This document shows, one piece after another, positions 8,057-14,549 of a stretch of 14,549 nt of DNA (its first letter is position 1; each line of letters opens with the position of its first letter). Source of the stretch: JACVRX01 sp035697245 (GTDB lineage Bacteria > Actinomycetota > Actinomycetes > Jiangellales > Jiangellaceae); assembly GCA_035697245.1 (NCBI GenBank), contig DASSDH010000230.1, positions 1-14,549 of the forward strand, written 5' to 3'. The translations under genes and the position numbers were made by a program. The notes under the pieces are model-generated. The model searched no databases and was not told the origin of the DNA. It saw only the letters and a program-made list of their open reading frames with translations.

Positions 8057-8865
8057 CCGGCGGGGACGTGCTCGCCTACTGCTTGGCCAAGCCGGGCGCG
8101 TGGCAGGACGAGCCGTGGGAGGGCGACGTCGTCGCAAAGGTGGGCGACAAGATCTTCGCGTTCCTCGGGGCAGCCGACGGCGCCGCCGGCGTCGGCGTCA
8201 AGTGCGGCCGCAACCGCGACGAGGCGAACGAATGGCTGGCGCGTTTTCCCGACGACGCGTCGGTCATGGCATATATCGGGCGGTCCGGGTGGAACACGCT
8301 GCGCATGGGTGGCGCCATTCCCGACGACGAGATCTACCAGGCCGTCGACGACTCCTACGACCTGGTGGTCTCGAAGCTGCCGAAGCGGCTGCGGCCGACC
8401 CACGGTGAGGTCGGCGGCACAACGACGAACGGCTCGCCGTCGGCCAGCCTGCCCACGGCGCTACCCGCGACGGTCGAGCCCGGACCGATCGAGCCGCGCG
8501 TCGAGGTCCGCTTGGAAGTGCCCGGTGAACCCGACTGGATGGCATCGGGCGCCGGCTCGGTCTGGGTGAAAACGGCCGACGGTTACGTCCAGCGCATCGA
8601 CCCGGCAACCAACCAGGTCGTTGCCAACATCGAGTGCCGCCCGTACGGCCGGCTCCCGCCTGCAACGGGCTGGACGCGAGCGACGACGCCGTGTGGACGT
8701 GTTCAGAGCGCTCGACGGCGTCGTCGTCGCGGTCGACCCCGAGCATGGGGCCGTTCCCACGCGAGTCGACGGCCTCACCGACGCCCGTCAGATCTCGGCC
8801 AACGGCGACGCTTTATGGGTCGGCTTCCGGGGAGCTGTGGCCCGTGTGGACCCGGCGACCGGTGA
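8053..8865 (+). CDS. MmcQ/YjbR-like protein reading into a truncated beta-propeller segment
   Basis: The frame as it stands encodes 270 residues. Residues 1 to about 115 are a MmcQ/YjbR (DUF419) domain, including WQDEPWEGDVVAKVGDKIFA (17-36) and an ending typical for the family (SYDLVVSKLPKRLRP). Related proteins are about 115-120 residues, so a stop would be expected there. Instead the frame passes a Thr/Ser/Pro-rich stretch (about 118-148) and enters a propeller-type repeat (GSVWVKTADGYVQRIDPATN, 168-187). After E194 (8634) it becomes Arg-rich nonsense because the propeller continues in other frames. Start: GTG 8053 overlaps the uvrB stop (GTGA) and lies 7 nt after AGGAG (8041-8045), indicating translational coupling. 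The YjbR function is not well defined (DNA-binding-like fold). Confidence 0.7.
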
Positions 8866-9099
8866 GGTGACCGGGTTGTCGATGCGTCTTCGGCCGACGG
8901 GGACATCGAGGCGACCGGTGACGCGGTCTGGGTGCGCACCGGCGGGCTCTTCCTGCGCCGCGTCGACCCGAACACGCTGGAGGTCGTCGAGGACCTCACC
9001 GCTGCCGAGCAGAGCGGCGGCGAGGTGATCGTGGCGTACGGCTCGGTGTGGGCGACCGCGTATGACGACAACGTGCTCTACCGCATCCGACCTGACTAA
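8635..9099 (+). pseudogene. Frameshifted continuation of a Vgb/YncE-like beta-propeller
   Basis: Propeller repeats continue in three successive frames. VPPVRP then LDASDDAVWTC runs to about 8707. LDGVVVAVDPEHGAV through ANGDALWVGF and ARVDPATGEVT covers about 8711-8872. DASSADGDIEATGDAVWVRT through RRVDPNTLEVVE and LYRIRPD runs to TAA 9097-9099. Each change of frame equals one missing base, and restoring one G at about 8634, 8708 and 8875 would give a continuous 349-residue protein with 8053-9099. The xDAVWV/RVDPxT repeats are typical of YVTN/virginiamycin-lyase-like propellers, usually extracytoplasmic. Either a decayed gene or undercalled G runs in the assembly could explain this. Confidence 0.7.
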
Positions 9100-9149
9100 C
9101 GCCCAGGCCCTGACACGTCGCTGTACCACGGGGTCGTGAGAGGATCGGC

Positions 9150-9296
9150 GGAAGCGTGGAGGGGAGTATTCCTTCGCGGCGGCATCGTCACCACGGCGGT
9201 CTGTCCCGATGCGGGGATGACACCCGGTGTCGCCGGCCCCGACGACGGGCGGAAGAGACCTCCGGGTCACCGGCTTGTCCTGACCGCGGAGGCTAA
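9150..9296 (+). promoter_or_regulatory. yybP-ykoY manganese riboswitch in the terC leader
   Basis: The 197-bp gap before terC holds the hallmark GGGGAGTA (9161-9168) of yybP-ykoY RNAs, followed by GC-rich helices (CATCG/CGATG; GACAC/GTGTC) and a 3' segment GCGGAAGAGACCTCC. P1 is UGGAGG (9157-9162) with CCUCCG (9259-9264). The same CCUCCG can instead pair with CGGAGG (9287-9292), which contains the terC Shine-Dalgarno, extended by GGUCA (9265-9269) with UGACC (9281-9285) around one bulged G. The two structures exclude each other. Mn2+ binding should favour P1 and free the ribosome site, a translational ON switch as in E. coli mntP and alx. Family and gene context are established; the switching is inferred. 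Confidence 0.85.
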
Positions 9297-10295
9297 GTGG
9301 ACATCAGCAGAACAACCTGGCTCGTCACCATGGCTGTACTGCTTGCTGTCATCGCGGCGGACTTGTTCGTCGTCGGCCGGAATCCTCGTGAGCCCTCGAT
9401 GCGCGAGGCGACCGCCTGGGTGCTGCTCTATGTGAGCCTGGCCATCGTCTTCGGAATCGGGGTGGGCCTGGCCGCCGGCGCACAGTACGCAGGCGAGTTC
9501 TTCGCCGGGTGGCTCACCGAGTACAGCCTCTCCATCGACAACCTGTTCGTCTTCGTGATCATCATGAGCCGGTTCGCGGTACCACGGCAGTATCAGCAGA
9601 CCGTCTTACTCGTGGGGATCGTTCTCGCGTTGATCTTCCGCGGCCTCTTCATCGCCGCCGGCGCGGCGGCGATCTCCTCGTTCAGCTGGATCTTCTATCT
9701 GTTCGGCGCATTCCTGGTCTGGACCGCGATCGGGCTGGCCCGGCACGGCGAGGACGACGAAGGCGACTACAAGGAGAACGCGCTCATTCGGACCGCGCGC
9801 CGGGTGGTCCCCTCCACCCGCGAATACCACGGCGTGAAGCTCGTGGTGCGGATCGACGGCAAACGCCTGGCCACGCCGATGCTCGTGGTGATGATCGCAA
9901 TCGGAACGACCGACGTGCTGTTCGCACTGGACTCGATTCCGGCGATCTTCGGGCTGACGCAGGAGCCGTACCTCGTCTTCACCGCGAACGCCTTCGCCCT
10001 GATGGGTCTCCGCCAGCTCTACTTCCTGATAGGCGGGCTGCTGAAGCGGCTGATCTATCTGTCCTACGGCTTGGCGTTCATTCTCGGGTTCATTGGAATC
10101 AAGCTGATCCTGGAGGCGCTACATACCAACGAGCTGCCGTTCATCAACGGCGGCGAGCCCGTGCCGGGGGTTCCGGAGATCCCCATCTGGCTCTCGCTTG
10201 CGGTCATCTTCGGTACCATCGCGGTCACTACGGTGGCGAGCCTGGCCAAGACGAGGCGAGACGTCCGCCGTAGCCGACAGTCGGGTGCCGGCTGA
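9297..10295 (+). CDS. TerC/Alx family membrane transporter (probable Mn2+ efflux)
   Basis: The protein has 332 residues and about 8-9 membrane segments. Conserved acidic motifs lie in membrane segments: LSIDNLFVF with Asp81 and Asn82, and TTDVLFALDSIPAIFG with Asp206 and Asp212, the signature of the TerC family. A charged cytoplasmic loop covers about 149-190 and a basic tail follows residue 318. TerC proteins of the Alx type are linked to Mn2+ export and to metalating exported enzymes; many are named for tellurium resistance only by history. The GTG start at 9297 is 4 nt after GGAGG (9288-9292), which the riboswitch can mask. The gene converges with the MBL hydrolase with 7 bp between stops. 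The position near uvrB matches actinobacterial synteny. Confidence 0.93.
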   Translation: MDISRTTWLVTMAVLLAVIAADLFVVGRNPREPSMREATAWVLLYVSLAIVFGIGVGLAAGAQYAGEFFAGWLTEYSLSIDNLFVFVIIMSRFAVPRQYQQTVLLVGIVLALIFRGLFIAAGAAAISSFSWIFYLFGAFLVWTAIGLARHGEDDEGDYKENALIRTARRVVPSTREYHGVKLVVRIDGKRLATPMLVVMIAIGTTDVLFALDSIPAIFGLTQEPYLVFTANAFALMGLRQLYFLIGGLLKRLIYLSYGLAFILGFIGIKLILEALHTNELPFINGGEPVPGVPEIPIWLSLAVIFGTIAVTTVASLAKTRRDVRRSRQSGAG

Positions 10296-10302
10296 CCCGG
10301 GA

Positions 10303-10962
10303 CTACCAGCCCCGTTCGCGCCACTCGTCCAGGTGCGGCCGCTCGGCACCGAGAGTGGTGTCGTTGCCGTGGCCGGGATACACCCAGGTCTCGTCGGGCA
10401 ATCGGTCGAACAGCTTGCCCGTGACGTCGGCGATCAGCTGCTCGAAGTTGGCCCGGTTGCCATGCGTGTTCCCGACGCCGCCGGGGAAGAGGCTGTCGCC
10501 GGTCCACAGGTGCGGCGAGCCGGTCGGGTCGTCATAGAGCAACGCGATGCTGCCCGGTGTGTGCCCGACCAGATGAATGACCTCGAGATCACAGCTCCCT
10601 ACCTGAAGATGGTCACCGTCGGCGACGAGCTCGTCCGTCGGCACCGCGATTGCCGGCGCGTCAGCTGCATGGGCGATGGTCGCAGCCCCGGTCGCCGCGA
10701 TAACCTCGGCCAACGCCTGCCAATGATCGGGATGCCGATGAGTGGTCACGATCCGGGTCAGCGGCCCCTCGCCGCACAGCGCGAGAATGCGCTTCGGCTC
10801 GGCGGCAGCATCGATGACCAATTCGTCGCCGGTGTCCCGGCAGCGCAGGACGTACGTGTTGTTGTCCATCGGCCCGACGGACGCCTTTGTGATGATCAGA
10901 TGGGCGAGCTCACGGACGGCGGGTGGACCGCCGGGCACGACCTTGCCGCTGTAAGTGCTCAT
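10303..10962 (-). CDS. Metallo-beta-lactamase fold hydrolase (glyoxalase II-like)
   Basis: The protein has 219 residues. The metal site is complete: H75-R-H77-P-D79-H80 (HxHxDH), H134 in GHTPGS, D156 in TGDSLF and H198 in PGHG. This layout is that of small glyoxalase II-like hydrolases, which cleave thioesters or related substrates in the cytoplasm; the real substrate is unknown. A homologue sits between uvrB and uvrA in M. tuberculosis (Rv1637c). The start is ATG 10962, overlapping the stop of the upstream MDMPI-like gene (ATGA), so translation is probably coupled; the only upstream purine run is GGGG. The longer open frame (to 11334) overlaps that gene and is rejected. The pairing of an MDMPI/DinB enzyme with a glyoxalase II-like enzyme suggests thiol chemistry, as inference. 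Confidence 0.92.
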   Translation of the reverse strand: MSTYSGKVVPGGPPAVRELAHLIITKASVGPMDNNTYVLRCRDTGDELVIDAAAEPKRILALCGEGPLTRIVTTHRHPDHWQALAEVIAATGAATIAHAADAPAIAVPTDELVADGDHLQVGSCDLEVIHLVGHTPGSIALLYDDPTGSPHLWTGDSLFPGGVGNTHGNRANFEQLIADVTGKLFDRLPDETWVYPGHGNDTTLGAERPHLDEWRERGW

Positions 10963-11726
10963 CCCCAGGGTGGCAAGGTGGGAGGCGGGCCGGCTGGGTC
11001 GACCTGCAACTCGCCGCCGGCTGAGCGTCCGGTCAGCCAGCCGAGCATCGACGTCGCCGACCCAGTGACCATCGTGGCTCCACCGGAGCCGAACCGTTCG
11101 GTCGCGCCGTTGATGACCAACGTCAACTCGGGCACGTCGTCGCGACGGCCGAACCTGCGCAGGGTCTCGGCCAGTGCCCGGTCGACGAACCACGGAGCCC
11201 AGTCCTGCGGGGTGTAGCCGGCATCGAGGTCGACGTGATGCAGCTCCAGTTCCTTCAGCCGCTCCCATAGCACCCGGCGGGCTGGGATCGTCCGGCCGGC
11301 CGCCGCCGCTCCCATCCGAATCTGCCGCTCCCATGCTTCGTCCGGCACTGCTGTGACCGCCGCGGAGAACCGCTCAGCAGCCGACCGCAGATCGTCGACG
11401 ATCTCCGCCGGACTTCGCCCGGCGCCGATGTCGATGTCGGCGGCGCGCGCTTCGGCACTGGGATACATGGGCGTCTCGACCCCAGTGGTCGCCCACCGGA
11501 GCAGGTTGGCCAATGCGTCGGCATTCCGGGCGACATGGCTCAGCACATGAGCTCTCGTCCAGCCGGTGCAGAGACTCGGGTGGAGCAGCGCAGGGGCGTC
11601 GAATGCGACAGCGGTGTTGATCAACCGTTCGGTGGCAGCGGACACGGGTCCGGCATGCGATGTCTCGGTGGCGTCGGCGTCCGGGAGTGTTTCGTCGGTC
11701 GACGGGGTCGGCGTGTCATCGTGCAC
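10959..11726 (-). CDS. Maleylpyruvate isomerase family (DinB/MDMPI) mycothiol-dependent enzyme
   Basis: The protein has 255 residues. Residues about 30-175 are the four-helix MDMPI_N/DinB-like domain. SLCTGWTRAHVLSHVARNAD contains H64, and KELELHHVDLDAG contains E159 and H163; these align with the zinc ligands H52, E144 and H148 of the Corynebacterium enzyme. Residues about 177-240 look like the C-terminal SCP2-like domain. Family members use mycothiol as thiol cofactor, in maleylpyruvate isomerisation or unknown reactions; no gentisate pathway genes are present, so the substrate is open. The first about 25 residues are acidic and disordered. The GTG start at 11726 has no Shine-Dalgarno but TACGGT exactly 6 nt upstream. 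It overlaps the MBL gene by 4 bp and follows the membrane protein by 34 bp. Confidence 0.88.
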   Translation of the reverse strand: MHDDTPTPSTDETLPDADATETSHAGPVSAATERLINTAVAFDAPALLHPSLCTGWTRAHVLSHVARNADALANLLRWATTGVETPMYPSAEARAADIDIGAGRSPAEIVDDLRSAAERFSAAVTAVPDEAWERQIRMGAAAAGRTIPARRVLWERLKELELHHVDLDAGYTPQDWAPWFVDRALAETLRRFGRRDDVPELTLVINGATERFGSGGATMVTGSATSMLGWLTGRSAGGELQVDPAGPPPTLPPWG

Positions 11727-11732
11727 GCTTCG

Positions 11733-11738
11733 ACCGTA
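11733..11738 (-). promoter_or_regulatory. -10 hexamer TACGGT of the MDMPI-like gene, leaderless geometry
   Basis: On the minus strand TACGGT is followed by CGAAGC and the GTG at 11726. It is the same hexamer and spacing as before uvrB and the lipoprotein gene. It lies in the 34-bp gap after the membrane protein gene, so the enzyme pair can be transcribed on its own. Confidence 0.55.
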
Positions 11739-11760
11739 GAACCGTCGTCAAGGGCGAGAA

Positions 11761-12297
11761 TCAGTCTTCCTGTTCGATATCGGCGACCGGCTGGCCCTCT
11801 TCGCACCGGACCGCAACCTTGACCTCGTCGTCCTCGCTCCCGAACAGTACTTCGACGTCATGGCGGGCCTCCTGGTCGATCTCTTCGACGCGGTAGCCCT
11901 GGGCGGGAGTCCACGACAGCACCACGATGTCGCGCCCGCTGCACTGCGCCAGCACGCTTCCGCCGGCGCTGGCGATGAGGCGTCGCGACGGCGAGCCTGA
12001 TCCAGCATCAGGCGATGACGGTTCGTTGGACGCCGAGCCCGTGGCCTGGGGCGACGGCGATGGCGACGGGCTACTCGTCGCGGTGGCCGGCGACGCTGCG
12101 GATCCACTGGGCGGCGAGAGCGATGCAAGCGCTTGCGCGACCTCGGCCTGGCTGCGGGTCCGGGTCGACTCGCCGAAGATGCCGGACCCGATCACCATAA
12201 CGGCGGCGAGGGTCACACCCGCGGCGAGGATGGCGGCCGCGAACCAGCCGGCGACGGCAACGACGCCCCGAGGCAGGCGCTGGGCGTTGTCGCTCAT
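11761..12297 (-). CDS. Membrane-anchored extracytoplasmic protein of unknown function
   Basis: The protein has 178 residues. A short basic N-terminus (MSDNAQRLPR) is followed by one hydrophobic segment (about 11-38), probably a signal anchor: there is no lipobox and no clear cleavage site. A Ser/Pro/Ala/Thr linker (about 60-104, SPSPSPSPQ) leads to a small C-terminal domain (about 105-178) with Cys119 and Cys165, a plausible disulfide, and an acidic end. No family is recognised. ATG 12297 was chosen because it begins the anchor; the frame stays open to 12633, but that part overlaps the response regulator antisense. A possible -10, TATGGT (12324-12319), would give a leader of about 15 nt. The gene is divergent from the two-component pair (100-bp gap), so joint control is possible but unproven. 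Confidence 0.75.
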   Translation of the reverse strand: MSDNAQRLPRGVVAVAGWFAAAILAAGVTLAAVMVIGSGIFGESTRTRSQAEVAQALASLSPPSGSAASPATATSSPSPSPSPQATGSASNEPSSPDAGSGSPSRRLIASAGGSVLAQCSGRDIVVLSWTPAQGYRVEEIDQEARHDVEVLFGSEDDEVKVAVRCEEGQPVADIEQED

Positions 12298-12397
12298 GCG
12301 CCGAGTGTCGACGACTGGACCATAACGGCAGGCTAAGCCGGCCGTAACGTGGTTGCGGCTAAGGCCAGCACGGGCCGGCCTCGGATAGCGTTCGTGT
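12298..12397. promoter_or_regulatory. Divergent promoter region between membrane protein and response regulator
   Basis: This 100-bp gap holds TATGGT (12319-12324, minus strand) as a possible -10 for the membrane protein and TAGCGT (12386-12391, plus) for the regulator. Between them GGCTAAGCC (12331-12339) and GGCTAAGGC (12357-12365) are direct repeats 26 bp apart. A related GGCTTAGTC lies at 14360-14368, after the kinase. They are candidate binding sites for the regulator; no experiment or known motif supports this. Confidence 0.4.
12386..12391 (+). promoter_or_regulatory. -10 hexamer TAGCGT of the response regulator, leaderless geometry
   Basis: TAGCGT is followed by TCGTGT and the GTG at 12398, the same six-base spacing as at five other genes here. 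No Shine-Dalgarno is present before this GTG. Confidence 0.55.
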
Positions 12398-13081
12398 GTG
12401 GCGCATGTCCTGGTGGTCGAGGACGACGCGAAGATCCGGGCTGGCCTGATTCGCGCCCTGAGCGACCGCGGCCACGCCGTATCGTCCGCCCCGACGGGTG
12501 CTGCGGCCCTGCAACTCGCCGTGAACGAGCACCCCGAGCTGGTCGTGCTGGATCTGGGCCTGCCGGACATGGATGGCCGGGAGGTGCTGGCAATGCTGCG
12601 GGCGGTCGCCGACGTGCCGGTAATCGTCGCCACCGCCCGCGACGCAGACCCGGAGATTGTCGCCCTCCTCGAGGCCGGTGCGGACGACTATCTGGTCAAG
12701 CCCTTCAGCGGGGCCCAGCTGTACGCGCGGATCGGCGCCGTCCTGAGGCGGACCGGAGCGAGCGCCAACGAGGATCAGTCGGTGGTCGTGGGTGGCTTGC
12801 GGATCGACCCGAGGTCGCGGGACGCGGCGCTGGATGGCTCGACCCTCGAGCTGACTGCGCGGGAGTTCGACCTGTTGTACTACCTCGCAGCCCATGCCGG
12901 GCATGTCGTCAGCAAACGGGAGCTCTCGACGCAGGTGTGGCAGGCGCCGTACGGCGGCGCCGACAAGACCGTCGACGTCCACCTGTCCTGGCTGCGCCGG
13001 AAACTGGGCGAGACCGCGCAGGCGCCGCGGTATCTGCACACCGTCCGCGGCGTCGGAGTAAAGCTCAGTCCACCAGTATGA
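12398..13081 (+). CDS. OmpR/PhoB-type response regulator
   Basis: The protein has 227 residues. The receiver domain (about 3-117) has the acidic pocket E8-D9-D10, phospho-acceptor D52 (VVLDLGLPDMDG), switch residue T79 (VATAR) and K101 in LVKPFS. A winged-helix DNA-binding domain covers about 128-226 (LELTAREFDLLYYLAAHAG, VDVHLSWLRRKLG, HTVRGVGVKL). It is a cytoplasmic transcription factor phosphorylated by the kinase encoded next. GTG 12398 gives the normal receiver start (MAHVLVVEDD) and carries a leaderless-type -10. The stop overlaps the kinase start (ATGA, 13078-13081), so the two are translationally coupled. The stimulus and regulon are not evident from the sequence. Confidence 0.96.
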   Translation: MAHVLVVEDDAKIRAGLIRALSDRGHAVSSAPTGAAALQLAVNEHPELVVLDLGLPDMDGREVLAMLRAVADVPVIVATARDADPEIVALLEAGADDYLVKPFSGAQLYARIGAVLRRTGASANEDQSVVVGGLRIDPRSRDAALDGSTLELTAREFDLLYYLAAHAGHVVSKRELSTQVWQAPYGGADKTVDVHLSWLRRKLGETAQAPRYLHTVRGVGVKLSPPV

Positions 13082-14355
13082 GGCGGTCACTTGCCTTGCT
13101 GGTGGCGGCAACGACGTCGCTGGTCTTGGTGGCATTCCTGGTCCCGCTGGCCGTGCTGATCCGCTCCGCAACCGCGGAGCAGGCGGTCTCCGAGGCGAGC
13201 GGCCAGGCGAGTGCCCTCGCTCCCCTAGTGGCAACGGCGGACCGGGCGGCGGTCGAGCTGGCAGTGGACACCGTTCAGGCCGATACCGGCCACTCGTTCA
13301 CGGTGTTCTATCCCAATGGTGAAGCCGTGGGCGCACCAGCGGAACGGTCCGACGCCGTCGAACTCGCTATCTCCCGGGGAGAGAGCCTGACCGTCAGCAC
13401 TGATGACGGGCGCGAAGTGCTGGTCGCCGTGGGCCTGCCCGCGGAGGGAGGCACCGGGGTCGTCGTGACATCCGTCCAAGCGGACCAGCTGTACGAGGGC
13501 GTGCTGCGTACCTGGCTGGTGCTCGCCGGGCTCGGGGCCGGCCTGGTGGCTCTTGGGGTCGTCGTCGCCGACCGGCTGGCCCGGAGCCTCGTAGGGCCCG
13601 TAGTCGAGGCTTCGGCAGTCTCGCACCGCCTCGCCGCCGGGGAGCTCGACGCCCGGGCCGAACCGGCCGGGCCGCCGGAGATCCACGCCGTCGCTACCGG
13701 CCTGAATTACCTTGCCGCTCGGATCAGCGGCATGCTCCGCAACGAGAGAGAGTCGGTGGCCGACCTGTCCCACCGGCTCCGCACGCCGTTAACGGCACTC
13801 CGGTTGGAGGCCGAGGCGCTGCCCGACAGTGAGCAATCGGCTCGGATAGTCGACGGTGTGGACGCCCTGGAGCGAGCCGTGACCCAGGTCATCAACGAGG
13901 CGCGCTCCCGCGGAGAAAGCGCGGAAACGGTCTGCGACGCGGCACAGATCGTGGCAGAGCGGGTCTCGTTCTGGTCCGTGCTGGCCGAAGACACCGGCCG
14001 TGAGTTGACCACTCACCTTGCCGAGGAGCCAATTCTCGTTCGGGCAGCGGCGCCTGACCTGGCCGCCGGCGTCGACGCGCTGCTCGGCAATGTCTTCGCC
14101 CACACGCCCGACAGAACTCCGCTGACCGTTCGCCTCGAATGGCGGGCAGGCGGAGGACGCCTGGTGGTCGGCGACGGGGGGCCCGGGTTCGGTCCCGAGG
14201 CCGTCGACCGGGGCTCCACCAAGGCCGCTTCTACCGGGCTCGGCCTAGACATCGCCCGGCGGGTGGCGGAGACGTCCGGAGGGCGGTTAACCACGGGTGT
14301 CTCGGCACTGGGCGGAGCGGAAGTCGCGCTCGACCTGGGAGGGCCCCAACTATAG
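13078..14355 (+). CDS. Membrane sensor histidine kinase
   Basis: The protein has 425 residues. TM1 is at about 4-29, an extracytoplasmic sensor of about 115 residues at 30-144 follows, then TM2 (about 145-165) and a HAMP linker (about 166-218). The phospho-acceptor H232 lies in DLSHRLRTPLTALRLE. The catalytic domain has an N box with N338 (LLGNVFAHTP), the G1 motif VGDGGPGFG (364-372) and the G2 motif STGLGLDIAR (385-394). All catalytic motifs look intact. The sensor region (HSFTVFYPNGEAVGAP then EVLVAVGLP) resembles a small PAS-like double-sensor fold, but the ligand is unknown. ATG 13078 overlaps the regulator stop; the same frame is open upstream to 12349, but that lies out of frame over the regulator and is a shadow. 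Its partner is the preceding regulator. Confidence 0.95.
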   Translation: MRRSLALLVAATTSLVLVAFLVPLAVLIRSATAEQAVSEASGQASALAPLVATADRAAVELAVDTVQADTGHSFTVFYPNGEAVGAPAERSDAVELAISRGESLTVSTDDGREVLVAVGLPAEGGTGVVVTSVQADQLYEGVLRTWLVLAGLGAGLVALGVVVADRLARSLVGPVVEASAVSHRLAAGELDARAEPAGPPEIHAVATGLNYLAARISGMLRNERESVADLSHRLRTPLTALRLEAEALPDSEQSARIVDGVDALERAVTQVINEARSRGESAETVCDAAQIVAERVSFWSVLAEDTGRELTTHLAEEPILVRAAAPDLAAGVDALLGNVFAHTPDRTPLTVRLEWRAGGGRLVVGDGGPGFGPEAVDRGSTKAASTGLGLDIARRVAETSGGRLTTGVSALGGAEVALDLGGPQL

Positions 14356-14451
14356 GGCGGGCTTAGTCATCGGATAGCGCGCCGATAAGGCGTCTCTCTG
14401 CAGGGTCGAACCGTGGCACCCACCGGGGGCCCGTAACGAAGGAGTAGACAA

Positions 14452-14549
14452 ATGCCTACACCCACCTGGATGTCTGCAGCCGGCGTGGCCGGCGGTGTGG
14501 TGATCAGCGGAGCTGCCCTCGTCGCGGTCGCAGCGACGGGTCCAAGTAC
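14452..14549 (+). CDS. N-terminus of a predicted exported or membrane protein (3' partial)
   Basis: ATG 14452 follows GAAGGAG (14438-14444) by 7 nt, a strong ribosome site. The 32 codons in the window read MPTPTWMSAAGVAGG and then VVISGAALVAVAATGPS. This is a Gly/Ala/Val-rich hydrophobic run like an export signal or a first membrane segment, although the start lacks the usual basic residues. The gene lies 96 bp after the histidine kinase on the same strand, without a visible terminator between them. It could be a target or partner of the two-component pair. The family cannot be told from this fragment. Confidence 0.65.
   Translation, partial: MPTPTWMSAAGVAGGVVISGAALVAVAATGPS

Noticed and set aside
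10290..10311. Bidirectional terminator between terC and the MBL gene
   Set aside because: Only a 5-bp GGCTG/CAGCC stem with a 12-nt loop and no T run; it overlaps the terC stop codon and the end of the MBL gene, and is too weak to call.
10198..11217. 339-residue plus-strand open frame opposite the MBL and MDMPI-like genes
   Set aside because: The complete metal-binding motifs are on the minus strand; this frame has no recognisable domain.
12349..13077. Upstream extension of the histidine kinase frame
   Set aside because: It overlaps the whole response regulator in another frame and is Arg/Gly/Ala-rich; ATG 13078 gives a normal TM1 start and the ATGA overlap.

Overview
The window is high-GC DNA from an actinobacterium. 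Coding density is high, GTG starts are common, ribosomal protein S1 has the long acidic actinobacterial tail, CoaE carries a GrpB domain, and there is a mycothiol-dependent-isomerase-type enzyme. The order rpsA - coaE - uvrB - TerC - metallo-beta-lactamase hydrolase resembles the conserved rpsA-to-uvrA neighbourhood of Mycobacterium and Streptomyces. I cannot fix the genus; an order such as Frankiales, Sporichthyales or Geodermatophilales is a guess.

Layout. Positions 2-244 are the Pro/Thr-rich tail of a secreted protein that starts outside the window. A polysaccharide flippase (1438-248, minus) converges on it. From 1734 a plus-strand run follows: rpsA with a structured leader, a lipoprotein, an Hsp20 chaperone behind an HspR-type operator, coaE-grpB, uvrB, and a yjbR-type gene that reads into a frameshifted beta-propeller. 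Next comes a TerC-family transporter behind a yybP-ykoY (manganese) riboswitch. From 12297 down to 10303 the minus strand carries a membrane-anchored protein, a DinB/MDMPI-type enzyme and a metallo-beta-lactamase hydrolase. Divergent from these, 12398-14355 is an OmpR-type response regulator and its histidine kinase. The window ends in the first codons of a predicted exported protein (14452).

Regulation is unusually readable here. Six genes (flippase, lipoprotein, coaE, uvrB, MDMPI-like, response regulator) have a TANNNT hexamer ending exactly 6 nt before the start codon, the geometry of leaderless actinobacterial transcripts. Others have strong Shine-Dalgarno sites (hsp20, terC, yjbR, the last gene) or ATGA/GTGA overlaps (uvrB-yjbR, regulator-kinase, MDMPI-MBL). 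The TerC leader can form two exclusive pairings, one of which hides the ribosome binding site.

Most of the content is housekeeping. The points most worth a second look are the yjbR/propeller chimera with three same-direction frame changes, the rpsA leader, the 14-bp inverted repeat before coaE, and the detailed switch model for terC.
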